Shown: positions 52,868 to 61,675 of the stretch, piece after piece
Numbering within the stretch: the first letter of the stretch is position 1
Layout: each line of letters starts with the position of its first letter
DNA from: Alphaproteobacteria bacterium
Lineage (GTDB): Bacteria; Pseudomonadota; Alphaproteobacteria; GCA-2731375
DNA length: 64,000 bases
NCBI GenBank assembly: GCA_016776605.1
Contig: JADHTB010000014.1
Span: forward strand, 1-64,000
Reading direction: 5' to 3'
The notes under the pieces: generated by a model
Database searches by the model: none
What the model was told of the DNA's origin: nothing
Seen by the model: only the letters and a program-made list of their open reading frames with translations
Program-made: the position numbers and the translations under genes

Positions 52868-54283
52868 TCAAAGAGTTAGTTTGTTGTAGGCGTCCAGGGC
52901 CGCGACTTTGTAGCATTCGGCCAGGGTCGGATAGTTGAAAACGGTTTGCAGGAAATAATCCAGGCCGCCGCCCAGTCCCATGACGCATTGGCCGATGTGG
53001 ACCAGTTCCGTGGCACTTGTGCCGATGGTATGCACACCCAGGAGGCTATGGTTTTTTCGATGGAATATCAGCTTTAAGAGGCCGGTATCGTCGCCCAGTA
53101 TTTGCCCGCGGGCGATCTCCCGAAAGCGGGCGATGCCGACCTCGTAGGGAACTTTCCGCGCGGTCAGTTCGTGCTCGGTCTCGCCAACCATCGATATCTC
53201 GGGGATGGAATAAATTCCAACGGGAAAATTGGTCGGCATGGGTCCCACTTTGACGCCAAAAGCGTTGCAGGCGGCCAGGCGTCCCTGTTCGGACGATGTC
53301 GCGGCCAGGGCCGGAAAACCGATCACATCGCCGCCGGCGAAAATATGGGATTGCTGCGTGCGGAATTGTGCATCGACGGTCAGACGCCCGCGCTCGTCCG
53401 TCTCCAATCCGGCGGCGCCCAGATTGAGAGACCCGGTGTTTCCGGCCCGACCGGCACAGATCAAGGCCAAGTCGGCGATCAGGCGCTTGCCGGATCCCAG
53501 TGAGACCACGACACGGCGCCGGGCATTTTCCCGGGTCTCGACTTTCTCCACCGTTTCACCCAGGCGAAAGACCACATTGATGTCGCGCATTTGATGCACC
53601 AGTTCGTCCACGATCTCGCGGTCGAGAAATTCCAGCGGCCGCTCGCGGCCATCCACCACGGTCACCTCGACCCCCATCAGGGCGAACATCGAGGCGTATT
53701 CTATGCCAACGACGCCGCAGCCGATAACCACCATTGAATGGGGTAATTCAGCCAGGTTAAAGATTTCGTCCGACGTGATGATCCGCTCGCCGTCAAGCTT
53801 GGTTTTCGCCGGCGTGGCCGGTCTGGTGCCAACGGCGATCATGATATTCTGGGCGCTTACCTTGCGCTTGCCCTGGGACGAGGTGATGCCTAATTCATGC
53901 GGGCTTTTGAATGTCGCGGTCCCGACGATGACATCGACATCATTGCGGCCAAGCTGTGCGTCCTGAACATGCTCTTCACGCTGAACGATACTGCCGACCC
54001 GTTGAAACAACTGGCTGGCGGTGATCTCCTGATGGCTGGCGCCATTCTTGTCGTTGGCCCGGCGTCTCATATCGCTGGCCCGTCGCCCGCCGCGCCCGAA
54101 TGTCAGCACGGCTTCGCGAAAAGTCTTGGACGGAATGGTGCCGGTATGCAGGCTGACGCCGCCCACGACCTGTTCCTGTTCGATGATGGCGACCCGCTTG
54201 CCCAGCTTGGCGCTTTGTACAGCGGCCCGCTGGCCGGCCGGGCCGCTGCCGATACAGATCATGTCATAATCGTAGTTCGTCAT
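52868..54283 (-). CDS. sthA: Soluble pyridine nucleotide transhydrogenase
   Basis: 471 residues from ATG 54283 (MTNYDYDMICIGSGPAGQRA). It is a flavoprotein of the disulfide-reductase family that moves hydride between NADPH and NAD. The redox Cys pair is absent: the segment reads GGVSLHTGTIPSKTFREAVL with Ser44 and Thr49 instead, as expected for a transhydrogenase rather than lipoamide dehydrogenase. NAD motif: VIGCGVVGIEYASMFALMG. FAD C-terminal block: FAGGDVIGFPALAATSSEQG. The dimer interface motif is in FNYPTLAECYKVAALDAYNK. It is monocistronic. Confidence 0.92.
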   Translation of the reverse strand: MTNYDYDMICIGSGPAGQRAAVQSAKLGKRVAIIEQEQVVGGVSLHTGTIPSKTFREAVLTFGRGGRRASDMRRRANDKNGASHQEITASQLFQRVGSIVQREEHVQDAQLGRNDVDVIVGTATFKSPHELGITSSQGKRKVSAQNIMIAVGTRPATPAKTKLDGERIITSDEIFNLAELPHSMVVIGCGVVGIEYASMFALMGVEVTVVDGRERPLEFLDREIVDELVHQMRDINVVFRLGETVEKVETRENARRRVVVSLGSGKRLIADLALICAGRAGNTGSLNLGAAGLETDERGRLTVDAQFRTQQSHIFAGGDVIGFPALAATSSEQGRLAACNAFGVKVGPMPTNFPVGIYSIPEISMVGETEHELTARKVPYEVGIARFREIARGQILGDDTGLLKLIFHRKNHSLLGVHTIGTSATELVHIGQCVMGLGGGLDYFLQTVFNYPTLAECYKVAALDAYNKLTL

Positions 54284-54517
54284 GCCGGGTATGTCCCTCA
54301 AGTATAGTAAGTAGCGGGCATATCAGTACTTTGTAATGGTTAATAGAGGGACAATGCCGCGCGCCGAGACAGGCGGAACAACGGGCGGTGAAAGGTCGTA
54401 AAAGTGGAGGTGTCGGCATGTTTCTTGCCTTTTGCCGCTAATTTTTTTCCCAAAGGTGCTATATTGCCCGAGCGCGGCAGGGGCTGTCGGCGAAATGACA
54501 AGATAGAGGGCACGAGC

Positions 54518-55135
54518 ATGGATCTAACAGGTGAATATCGCATCGCCGCATCGCGGGAACGGGTGTGGGAGGCATTGAACGATCCGGAAACCTTGAAGGC
54601 CAGCATTCCCGGCTGCAGTGACTTGCAGGCGGTGGGCGATAACAGCTTCACCGCCAGTGTGACCGCCAAGGTGGGGCCGGTGAAGGCGAAATTCCAGGGC
54701 CAGGTCACCTTGTCTGATATGGATCCACCCAATGGCTATACCATTCAGGGGGAAGGCAAGGGGGGCGCGGCTGGTTTTGCCAAGGGCGGGGCCAAGGTTA
54801 CGCTGCTGGAAGATGGCGAGGGCACACTGTTGCGCTACGAGGTCAATGCCAATGTCGGTGGCAAGCTGGCGCAAATCGGCTCACGCCTGATCGACGGCAC
54901 GGCGAAAAAGCTAGCCGGGGAATTCTTCACCACCTTCGCGGAATTGGCGGCGGGTCCCGCGCCAGCGCCCGTATCGGCACCCGTATCGGCACCTGAGCCG
55001 GCGCCTGTGTCGATGCCTGAGCCGGATCGTCCCGGGCCGGCGGAAACGCCGGGCGGTGGACTGCCCAGATGGGTTTGGCTGGGCGGCCTGATCATCATCA
55101 TGGTGGTTATCCTGGTGATCTTGCGCGACGCCTAG
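54518..55135 (+). CDS. coxG: CoxG-family protein with C-terminal membrane anchor
   Basis: 205 residues from ATG 54518 with ribosome site GAGGG. Residues 1-145 form the SRPBCC/COXG domain (MDLTGEYRIAASRERVWEAL, then LKASIPGCSDLQ). A Pro/Ala/Glu-rich linker (APAPVSAPVSAPEPAPVS) leads to a tail helix, VWLGGLIIIMVVILVIL. CoxG recruits CO dehydrogenase to the membrane in Oligotropha, and a tail anchor fits that role. It stands upstream of coxSLM. The TAG stop is the edge of a 101-bp repeat. Confidence 0.9.
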   Translation: MDLTGEYRIAASRERVWEALNDPETLKASIPGCSDLQAVGDNSFTASVTAKVGPVKAKFQGQVTLSDMDPPNGYTIQGEGKGGAAGFAKGGAKVTLLEDGEGTLLRYEVNANVGGKLAQIGSRLIDGTAKKLAGEFFTTFAELAAGPAPAPVSAPVSAPEPAPVSMPEPDRPGPAETPGGGLPRWVWLGGLIIIMVVILVILRDA

Positions 55136-55234
55136 AGCAGTTTTCAATTAATTGGAGTCGCTCTCGCGACTTAAGTGATTGGTTCAATTGCTCTATTTTT
55201 AAGAGTCTGAGCGCATTTTCTTCGAATGCGCTCT
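55134..55234. repeat. 101-bp two-hairpin intergenic element, copy 7 (GC subfamily, reverse orientation)
   Basis: AGAGCAGTTTTCAATTAATT, inner stem GGAGTCGC-tct-CGCGACTT, then GATTGGTTCAATTGCTCT and end hairpin GAGCGCATT...AATGCGCTCT. It is the reverse complement of copy 6 apart from several substitutions. It separates coxG from coxS and would put coxSLM under its own promoter if it terminates coxG. Confidence 0.85.
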
Positions 55235-55403
55235 AGAATTGTAACCAGCATTCACAAAATTGCGAGTATGGCGCCTTTGGGATCATTCCGTGCTTGACCT
55301 TAGGGCGACAAGGCGAAACACTCCATGCACCGGGGAGGGCGGTCGTAAGCGGCCTGCTTTTACCCTGATTTATAGTCGGCAACGAACGACAGGGAGGTTC
55401 CGC

Positions 55404-55871
55404 ATGCCAACGGTATCAATGACCGTGAACGGGAAGTCTGTGAGTGGCGAGGTTGAAGCCCGGACGCTTCTGGTTCAATTTCTTCGTGAAAATCTAAATT
55501 TGACGGGCACGCATGTGGGCTGTGATACCAGCCAATGTGGCGCCTGCGTGGTTCATGTGAACGGCGATTCCATGAAGTCATGCACCATGTTGGCGGTGCA
55601 GGCCAATGGCGCCGACGTGACCACCATCGAAGGCTTGGCGAAGGGGGGCGAGATGCACCCCATGCAACAGGCTTTTCAGGATAATCATGGTCTGCAATGC
55701 GGCTTTTGCACACCGGGTATGGTGATGAGCGCCATTGATCTGGTAGCGAAAAACCCGAACCCGGACGAGGCCACGATCCGGTCCGAGTTGGAAGGCAACA
55801 TCTGCCGTTGCACCGGCTATCACAATATCGTCAAGGCGGTGCAACAAGCCGCCAAGACCATGGGGGGATGA
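55404..55871 (+). CDS. coxS: Aerobic-type CO dehydrogenase small (iron-sulfur) subunit
   Basis: 155 residues from ATG 55404 with ribosome site AGGGAGG; the frame is open earlier without one. A plant-type [2Fe-2S] cluster is bound by Cys40, 45, 48 and 60 ([16 protein letters not shown]). A second cluster in the helical domain uses Cys99, 102, 134 and 136 (LQCGFCTPG and CRCTGY). It passes electrons from the molybdenum site to the FAD subunit. It is followed after one base by coxL. Confidence 0.93.
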   Translation: MPTVSMTVNGKSVSGEVEARTLLVQFLRENLNLTGTHVGCDTSQCGACVVHVNGDSMKSCTMLAVQANGADVTTIEGLAKGGEMHPMQQAFQDNHGLQCGFCTPGMVMSAIDLVAKNPNPDEATIRSELEGNICRCTGYHNIVKAVQQAAKTMGG

Positions 55872-55872
55872 T

Positions 55873-58227
55873 ATGGTTGAGAATGGCATCGGCGCCAGTC
55901 TGCGGCGCAAGGAAGACAATCGCTTTCTGACCGGCAAGGGTAACTATACCGACGATATCAACAGGCCGGGGCAAACACATGCTTATCTGCTGCGTTCGCC
56001 CCATGCCCACGCCACGATAAATTCCATCAATATCTCGGCGGCGAATTCCGCGCCCGGCGTGGTGGCTGTCTTCGTTGGCCAGGACCTGCTTGACGACGCG
56101 GTCGGCGGCCTGGTTTGCGGCGCCTCGGTCACCGGCAAGGGCGGCGAGGTCAACAAGGCCCCGCCGCGCAACGTGCTGACCATCGACAAGGCGCGCTTTG
56201 TCGGTGATCCTATCGCCGTGGTGATCGCCGAAACCCTGGCCCAGGCCAAGGATGGCGCGGAATTGATTGCGGTGGATTACACCGAGCTGCCCTCGGTGGT
56301 CTCCACTTCCGGGGCGGACCAGCCCGGCGCGCCTCAATTGCATGAAGAATGCCCCGACAACGTGGCCCTGGATTGGGAATTGGGCGACAAGGCGGCCGTG
56401 GATGCGGCCTTCGCCTCGGCGGCCAAGACGGCGTCGGTCCGTTTGATCAACAACCGTATGGTGACCAACCCGATGGAGCCGCGGGCGGCGGTGGGGGAGT
56501 ATAATTCCGGTACGGACGAGATCACGCTGTATGTGACCTCGCAGAACCCGCATGTGCATCGTCTGGTGATGTCGGCGTTTATGAACATCGCGCCGGAGCA
56601 CAAATTTCGCGTGGTGGCGCCGGATGTGGGTGGTGGCTTCGGCTCTAAAATCTTCACATATAACGAAGAGGCGATTTGCGCCTGGGCCGCGAAGAAAATC
56701 AACCGTCCGGTCAAGTGGACGGCGGATCGGTCAGAGGCTTTCCTGTGCGATGCGCATGGCCGGGACCATGTGTCCACGGCGGAAATGGCTATGGACGCGG
56801 ATGGCAAGTTCCTGGCCATGCGGGTCAGCAGCCAGGCCAACATGGGGGCCTATCTGCAATTGTTCTCGATCGCCATTCCGACTTTGTTCCATGGTTTCCT
56901 GTTGGCCGGGCAGTACACGACGCCGGCGATCTATCTGGAAATGCGTTCGGTCATGACCAACACGGCGCCGGTGGATGCCGCACGTGGTGCGGGCCGGCCC
57001 GAGGCGACCTATTTGCTGGAACGGCTGGTGGATGTTGCGGCCTTGGAAATGGGGCTGGACCCGGCGGAAATTCGCCGACGTAACTTCATCAAGGCTGAGC
57101 AGATGCCGTATCAGACGCCGGTCGTGCAATGTTATGATTCCGGTGACTATGATGCCAGCCTGGATAAGGCCTTGGCCAACGCCGATTATGACGGTTTTGC
57201 CGCCCGCCGGGCGGAGGCCAAGGGGCGGGGCAAGCTGCGCGGTATCGGTCTGTCGGCCTATATCGAGGCTTGCGGCGTGGCGCCGTCGGCTGCCGTTGGC
57301 TCGCTTGGTGTTGGCGTTGGCCTGTGGGAATCCGCCCAGGTCCGCTTTAACCCAACCGGTGGCGTAACGGTCTTCACCGGTACCCATTCGCATGGCCAAG
57401 GGCACGAAACGGCATTTGCCCAATTGGTGACCGAGCGTCTTGGCGTGCCAGTGGAAAATGTCGAGGTGGTCCACGGCGACACCGACAAGGGGCAGTTCGG
57501 CATGGGCACCTATGGTTCCCGTTCCCTGCCCGTGGGTGGCGTGGCCATTGCCAATGCCTGCGACAAGATCATCGCCAAGGGCAAAAAGATTGCGGCCCAT
57601 TGCCTGGAGGCGGCCGAGGACGATATCGATTTCGCCGAAGGCAACTTCACCGTAGCCGGCACCGACAAGACAATGAATATCGCCGAGGTGGCCTTCACGG
57701 CCTATGTCCCCCACAATTACCCAGAGGGGGTGGAACCCGGCTTGGACGAGATTGCCTTCTTCGATCCCTTGAACTTCTCCTTTCCCGCGGGCACTCATGT
57801 CTGCGAGGTAGAGGTCGATCCGGATACTGGTACTTTGGAGATCGTCAATTACACGGCGGTCGATGATTTCGGCGTTCTGGTCAATCCGATGATCGTCGAA
57901 GGTCAGGTCCACGGCGGTCTGGCCCATGGTATCGGTCAGGCCCTGCTGGAAGGCTGTGTCTATGATGATGACAGTGGCCAGTTGATCACCGGTTCGTTCC
58001 AGGATTACTGCATGCCGCGGGCCGACAATCTGCCGTCATTCAACGTCGATTATTCCCCGACCATCCCAATTCATAATCCATTGGGCGTTAAGGGTTGCGG
58101 CGAGGCGGGTGCCATTGCGGCTCCGCCGGCGGTTATCAACGCCATCGTCAATGCCTTGGGGATCAAACATCTGGATATGCCAGCCACACCGGAAAAAGTG
58201 TGGCGTGCCGCGCAGGCGGCTGGTTAG
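55873..58227 (+). CDS. coxL: Molybdenum hydroxylase large subunit, form II CODH-like
   Basis: 784 residues, the catalytic Mo-cofactor subunit. The active-site loop at residues 369-375 is AARGAGR. Form I CO dehydrogenase has AYxCSFR with a Cu-binding Cys, and form II has AYRGAGR; this is form II with Tyr changed to Ala. Other motifs are [23 protein letters not shown] and the base Glu in [14 protein letters not shown]. The gene order S-L-M is also that of form II. CO oxidation is therefore not demonstrated, and an aldehyde, purine or other hydroxylation is equally possible. Confidence 0.9.
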   Translation: MVENGIGASLRRKEDNRFLTGKGNYTDDINRPGQTHAYLLRSPHAHATINSINISAANSAPGVVAVFVGQDLLDDAVGGLVCGASVTGKGGEVNKAPPRNVLTIDKARFVGDPIAVVIAETLAQAKDGAELIAVDYTELPSVVSTSGADQPGAPQLHEECPDNVALDWELGDKAAVDAAFASAAKTASVRLINNRMVTNPMEPRAAVGEYNSGTDEITLYVTSQNPHVHRLVMSAFMNIAPEHKFRVVAPDVGGGFGSKIFTYNEEAICAWAAKKINRPVKWTADRSEAFLCDAHGRDHVSTAEMAMDADGKFLAMRVSSQANMGAYLQLFSIAIPTLFHGFLLAGQYTTPAIYLEMRSVMTNTAPVDAARGAGRPEATYLLERLVDVAALEMGLDPAEIRRRNFIKAEQMPYQTPVVQCYDSGDYDASLDKALANADYDGFAARRAEAKGRGKLRGIGLSAYIEACGVAPSAAVGSLGVGVGLWESAQVRFNPTGGVTVFTGTHSHGQGHETAFAQLVTERLGVPVENVEVVHGDTDKGQFGMGTYGSRSLPVGGVAIANACDKIIAKGKKIAAHCLEAAEDDIDFAEGNFTVAGTDKTMNIAEVAFTAYVPHNYPEGVEPGLDEIAFFDPLNFSFPAGTHVCEVEVDPDTGTLEIVNYTAVDDFGVLVNPMIVEGQVHGGLAHGIGQALLEGCVYDDDSGQLITGSFQDYCMPRADNLPSFNVDYSPTIPIHNPLGVKGCGEAGAIAAPPAVINAIVNALGIKHLDMPATPEKVWRAAQAAG

Positions 58228-58246
58228 GCCAGGGGAGGATAGATAA

Positions 58247-59032
58247 ATGTACAACTTCAACTTCCACGCCGCTTCCAGCCTCGATGATGCCGTTGCCAAG
58301 CTTGGCGCGGCAGAGGACGGCACGGTTATGGCCGGTGGTCAAACCCTGATCCCGGTTCTTAAACAACGCCTGGCCAACCCGACCGACGTGGTTGATCTGT
58401 CCGGCATTGCTGAATTGTCGGGTATTTCGGCCTCGGGCAATGGCGTCACCATTGGCGCCATGACCACCCATGCGGCGGTGGCCAATTCATCCGACGTTCC
58501 CGCCGCCCTGCGCGCGGTGGCCGAGGGCATTGGCGATCCCCAGGTACGCAACCGCGGCACGCTGGGCGGTTCCATCGCCAACAATGACCCGGCGGCGGAT
58601 TACCCGGCGGCCCTCTTGGGCCTGGGCGCCACCATCACCACCAATCAGCGCGAGATCGCGGCCGATGATTTCTTCACCGGCCTGTTCGAGACCGCGTTGA
58701 CCGATGGCGAGATCATCAAAAGCGTAACCTTTCCGAACGCCACCAAGGCGGCCTATGCCAAATTCCCCAGCCCGGCATCACGCTATGCCATGGTCGGTGT
58801 TTTCGTCGCCCAGGCGGCGGATGGCGTACGTGTCGCGGTAACGGGCGCGACCGACTGTGCGCACCGGGGCCCGAAACTGGAGGCCGCCTTGTCCGCCAAC
58901 TGGTCGCCCGATGCCCTGGACGGGATCACCATCCCGCCCGACCATCTAAACAGCGATATCCATGGCAGTGCGGAATACCGTGCCAATCTGGTCATCGTCA
59001 TGGCCAAGCGCGCGGTGGCGGCGGCTGGCTAA
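58247..59032 (+). CDS. coxM: CODH-like FAD-binding (medium) subunit
   Basis: 261 residues with ribosome site GGGGAGGA. FAD motifs AGGQTLIPVLKQRL and GTLGGSIANNDPAADYPA are diagnostic. It transfers electrons from the CoxS clusters onward, to a quinone in known CODH. A strong intrinsic terminator follows. Confidence 0.93.
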   Translation: MYNFNFHAASSLDDAVAKLGAAEDGTVMAGGQTLIPVLKQRLANPTDVVDLSGIAELSGISASGNGVTIGAMTTHAAVANSSDVPAALRAVAEGIGDPQVRNRGTLGGSIANNDPAADYPAALLGLGATITTNQREIAADDFFTGLFETALTDGEIIKSVTFPNATKAAYAKFPSPASRYAMVGVFVAQAADGVRVAVTGATDCAHRGPKLEAALSANWSPDALDGITIPPDHLNSDIHGSAEYRANLVIVMAKRAVAAAG

Positions 59033-59055
59033 AAATTACATGGAACGATCGAAGT

Positions 59056-59089
59056 GGCGGGGAAGCGATGGCTTCCCCGCCTTTTCTTT
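59056..59089 (+). terminator. Intrinsic terminator after coxM
   Basis: GGCGGGGAAGC-gatg-GCTTCCCCGCC is a perfect 11-bp stem with a 4-base loop, followed by TTTTCTTT. Downstream lie T-rich repeats with TTGCCGGTTCTTTT units. It separates the structural genes from the accessory genes. Confidence 0.85.
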
Positions 59090-59160
59090 GCCGGTTCTTT
59101 TTTTCAGTTCTTTTTTGCCGGTTCTTTTCTTTGCATGGCAACTGACCTAATTTAAGCCTT

Positions 59161-60084
59161 ATGAACACAGCTATACCCAAAGATATTGATGCCACCCTCG
59201 AATTGCTGACGGCGGGCGACTACATTGCCGACCGCAGTCTGGCGACAACCTTGTTCCTGGCCCTGAAAATGGGCCGACCGCTATTCCTGGAGGGCGAGGC
59301 CGGGGTCGGCAAGACCGAGATCGCCAAGGTGCTGGCGGCAACCCTGTCACGGCCCCTGGTGCGCCTGCAATGTTACGAGGGGCTGGATGTGGCCTCCGCC
59401 GTGTACGAATGGAACTATGCCCGTCAGATGATCGAAATCCGCCTGGCCGAGGCCAGCGGTGAGATTGACCGGGAGCGCCTGGGCCAGGACATTTTCCGCA
59501 GCGAATTCCTGATCAAACGGCCTTTGTTGCAGGCCTTGGAGGTGGATGCGAATGGTGCCGCGCCAGTTCTGCTGATCGACGAGCTGGACCGCACCGACGA
59601 GGCGTTCGAGGCCTATTTGCTGGAGGTTCTCTCGGACTTTCAGATTACCATACCCGAGATCGGCACCATCCGGGCGGCGCAACCACCCATCGTCATCGTC
59701 ACGTCCAACCGGACACGAGAGATCCATGACGCGCTGAAGCGCCGTTGCCTTTATTACTGGGTCGATTACCCGGACGCGGAACGTGAACTGGCCATCCTGC
59801 GCATCAAGGTGCCCGGTTGCGAGGAAACCTTGAGCCGCCAGGTAGTGGGTTTCATCCAGCGCCTGCGGGAGTATGATTTGTTCAAGCTGCCGGGCATCGC
59901 GGAAACCATCGATTGGGCCACCGCCCTGACCGAATTGAACAAAATCGTGTTGGAACCGGAAACCATCGATAACACCCTGGGCGCCCTGTTGAAATATCAG
60001 GACGACATCCAGAAGATCCAAGGCAGCGAGGCCGCCCATATCCTGGAAGAGGTGAAGCGGGAGATGGCGGCAGGCGGTCATTAA
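59161..60084 (+). CDS. coxD: MoxR-type AAA+ ATPase (CoxD)
   Basis: 307 residues. Walker A GEAGVGKTE (45-53), Walker B VLLIDELDR, sensor region IVIVTSNRTREIHDALKRRC with the arginine finger typical of MoxR proteins. In Oligotropha CoxD is a chaperone-like ATPase needed to mature the active site. The VWA partner gene follows 7 bases later. No strong ribosome site precedes the ATG. Confidence 0.92.
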   Translation: MNTAIPKDIDATLELLTAGDYIADRSLATTLFLALKMGRPLFLEGEAGVGKTEIAKVLAATLSRPLVRLQCYEGLDVASAVYEWNYARQMIEIRLAEASGEIDRERLGQDIFRSEFLIKRPLLQALEVDANGAAPVLLIDELDRTDEAFEAYLLEVLSDFQITIPEIGTIRAAQPPIVIVTSNRTREIHDALKRRCLYYWVDYPDAERELAILRIKVPGCEETLSRQVVGFIQRLREYDLFKLPGIAETIDWATALTELNKIVLEPETIDNTLGALLKYQDDIQKIQGSEAAHILEEVKREMAAGGH

Positions 60085-60091
60085 GCGGGCC

Positions 60092-61321
60092 ATGACCAGC
60101 CCCGCTGATAGTCCAGCCCCCGACGACGGCAACCGTCTGGCCGAAAACATCATGCATTTCGCCCGGGTTTTGCGGGCCGCGGGCCTGCCGCTGGGGCCGG
60201 GCAAGGTATTGGACGGGGTGCGTGCCGTTATCGCGGCGGGGGTCGGCAGCCGCGAGGATTTCTATTGGACCCTGTTCGCGGTTTTTGTCAACCGCCAGGA
60301 TCAGCGCGAGATCTTCGATCAGGCCTTCCATATCTTCTGGCGCAACCCGCGCATCTTGGAACGCATGCTGCATATGCTGATGCCCCAGGTGCAGGTGGAG
60401 ATGGACGAGAGCCGGAACGAGGCCCTCTCGCGCCGGGTGGCCGAGGCCCTGGCCAAGGGCGAAGGCGCGGACACCATGCAGGAGGCGGCGGAGGAGGAGG
60501 TCGAATTCGATGCCGCCCTGACCTATTCCGCCCGCGAAGTTCTGCAAGGCATGGATTTTGAATCCATGAGCGCCGATGAGGTGGCCCAGGCCCGCGCCAT
60601 CATCTCACGCATGCGCCTGCCCATCATGGCAGTGCCGACCCGGCGCCTCGCCCCCGATCCGCATGGCCGGCGGGTCGATATGCGGGCCAGCCTGCGGGCC
60701 GCCCTGCGCAGCGGCGGCGGTGGTCCCCTGCGGCACAGATCGCCGAAACACCGCCACCCGCCCCTGGTGGTGCTGTGCGATATCTCCGGTTCCATGAGCC
60801 GCTACAGCCGCATGTTCCTGCATTTCATGCATGCCATTACCAATGACCGGGACCGGGTACATACCTTTGTCTTCGGCACCCGGCTGACCAACATCACCCG
60901 GCATCTGCGCCACCGCGACGTGGACGTTGCCCTGGCCAAGGTGTCCGAGGGCGTCGAGGATTGGTCGGGCGGCACGCGGATCGGCCATTGCCTGCATGAT
61001 TTCAACGCCAACTGGTCGCGCCGGGTGCTGGGCCAGGGGGCTGTGGTGTTGATGATCTCGGATGGCCTGGACCGGGACGCGGGCGAGGGCATCGGCGGGG
61101 AAATAGAGCGCCTGCATAAATCCTGCCGCCGCCTGATCTGGTTGAACCCCCTCTTGCGCTATGCCGGCTTTGAACCCAAATCCAAAGGTATCAAGGCCCT
61201 ATTGCCTCATGTGGACGATTTCCGCACGGTGCATAACCTTGCCAGCCTGGGGGATTTGGCCGATGCTTTGGGCCGCCCGCAACCGGTGCGGCGCAACAAA
61301 TTTCTGACGGAGGCTGCTTGA
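60092..61321 (+). CDS. coxE: VWA-domain protein (CoxE)
   Basis: 409 residues. The C-terminal von Willebrand A domain has the MIDAS motif LCDISGSMSRYSR and the later GGTRIGHCLHDFN and MISDGLDRDAGEG. The N-terminal half is helical and specific to the CoxE family. It acts with the MoxR ATPase CoxD as a metal-centre insertase/chaperone pair in CODH maturation. The stop overlaps the next start (TGATG). Confidence 0.92.
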   Translation: MTSPADSPAPDDGNRLAENIMHFARVLRAAGLPLGPGKVLDGVRAVIAAGVGSREDFYWTLFAVFVNRQDQREIFDQAFHIFWRNPRILERMLHMLMPQVQVEMDESRNEALSRRVAEALAKGEGADTMQEAAEEEVEFDAALTYSAREVLQGMDFESMSADEVAQARAIISRMRLPIMAVPTRRLAPDPHGRRVDMRASLRAALRSGGGGPLRHRSPKHRHPPLVVLCDISGSMSRYSRMFLHFMHAITNDRDRVHTFVFGTRLTNITRHLRHRDVDVALAKVSEGVEDWSGGTRIGHCLHDFNANWSRRVLGQGAVVLMISDGLDRDAGEGIGGEIERLHKSCRRLIWLNPLLRYAGFEPKSKGIKALLPHVDDFRTVHNLASLGDLADALGRPQPVRRNKFLTEAA

Positions 61322-61668
61322 TGGGCACGGACGGTGTGAAACAGGACGCGGTAGAGCACGAACAGGTCTTGGAAACGGCGGCGGCGTGGAAGGCCGCCGG
61401 CCGGGGCGTTGCCCTGGCCACGGTGGTCGCCACCTGGGGCTCTTCGCCACGCCCGGTAGGCAGCCAGTTGGTGGTGGAAGAGGGCGGCGATTTTGTCGGC
61501 TCGGTCTCGGGCGGCTGCATCGAGGGTGCGGTGGTGACGGAAGCGCGCAGGACCATCGCCGATGGCCAGACCCGGCTGATCGACTATGGCATCTCGGACG
61601 AAACCGCCTGGCAGGTGGGCTTGGCCTGTGGCGGCAAATGCGAAGTCTTTATCGAGCCCGTGGAGTGA
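61321..61668 (+). CDS. XdhC/CoxI-type N-terminal domain protein
   Basis: 115 residues from ATG 61321 on the TGATG overlap. It is the XdhC/CoxI domain alone: GRGVALATVVATWGSSPRPV, then EGGDFVGSVSGGCIEGAVV and GLACGGKCEVF, with the conserved Cys pair for Mo-cofactor handling. The Rossmann half is encoded by the next gene. Such proteins bind molybdenum cofactor and help insert it, often with sulfuration. Confidence 0.88.
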   Translation: MGTDGVKQDAVEHEQVLETAAAWKAAGRGVALATVVATWGSSPRPVGSQLVVEEGGDFVGSVSGGCIEGAVVTEARRTIADGQTRLIDYGISDETAWQVGLACGGKCEVFIEPVE

Positions 61669-61675
61669 TTTCGCC

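Noticed and set aside
4073..55236. Insertion-sequence or transposon copies
   Set aside because: No transposase frame and no clear target duplications are visible. A MITE-like origin stays possible but is not shown.
55873..58227. Calling the cox cluster a proven CO dehydrogenase
   Set aside because: The form I Cys-containing loop is missing, and the form II loop is itself altered. The symbols are used for homology only.
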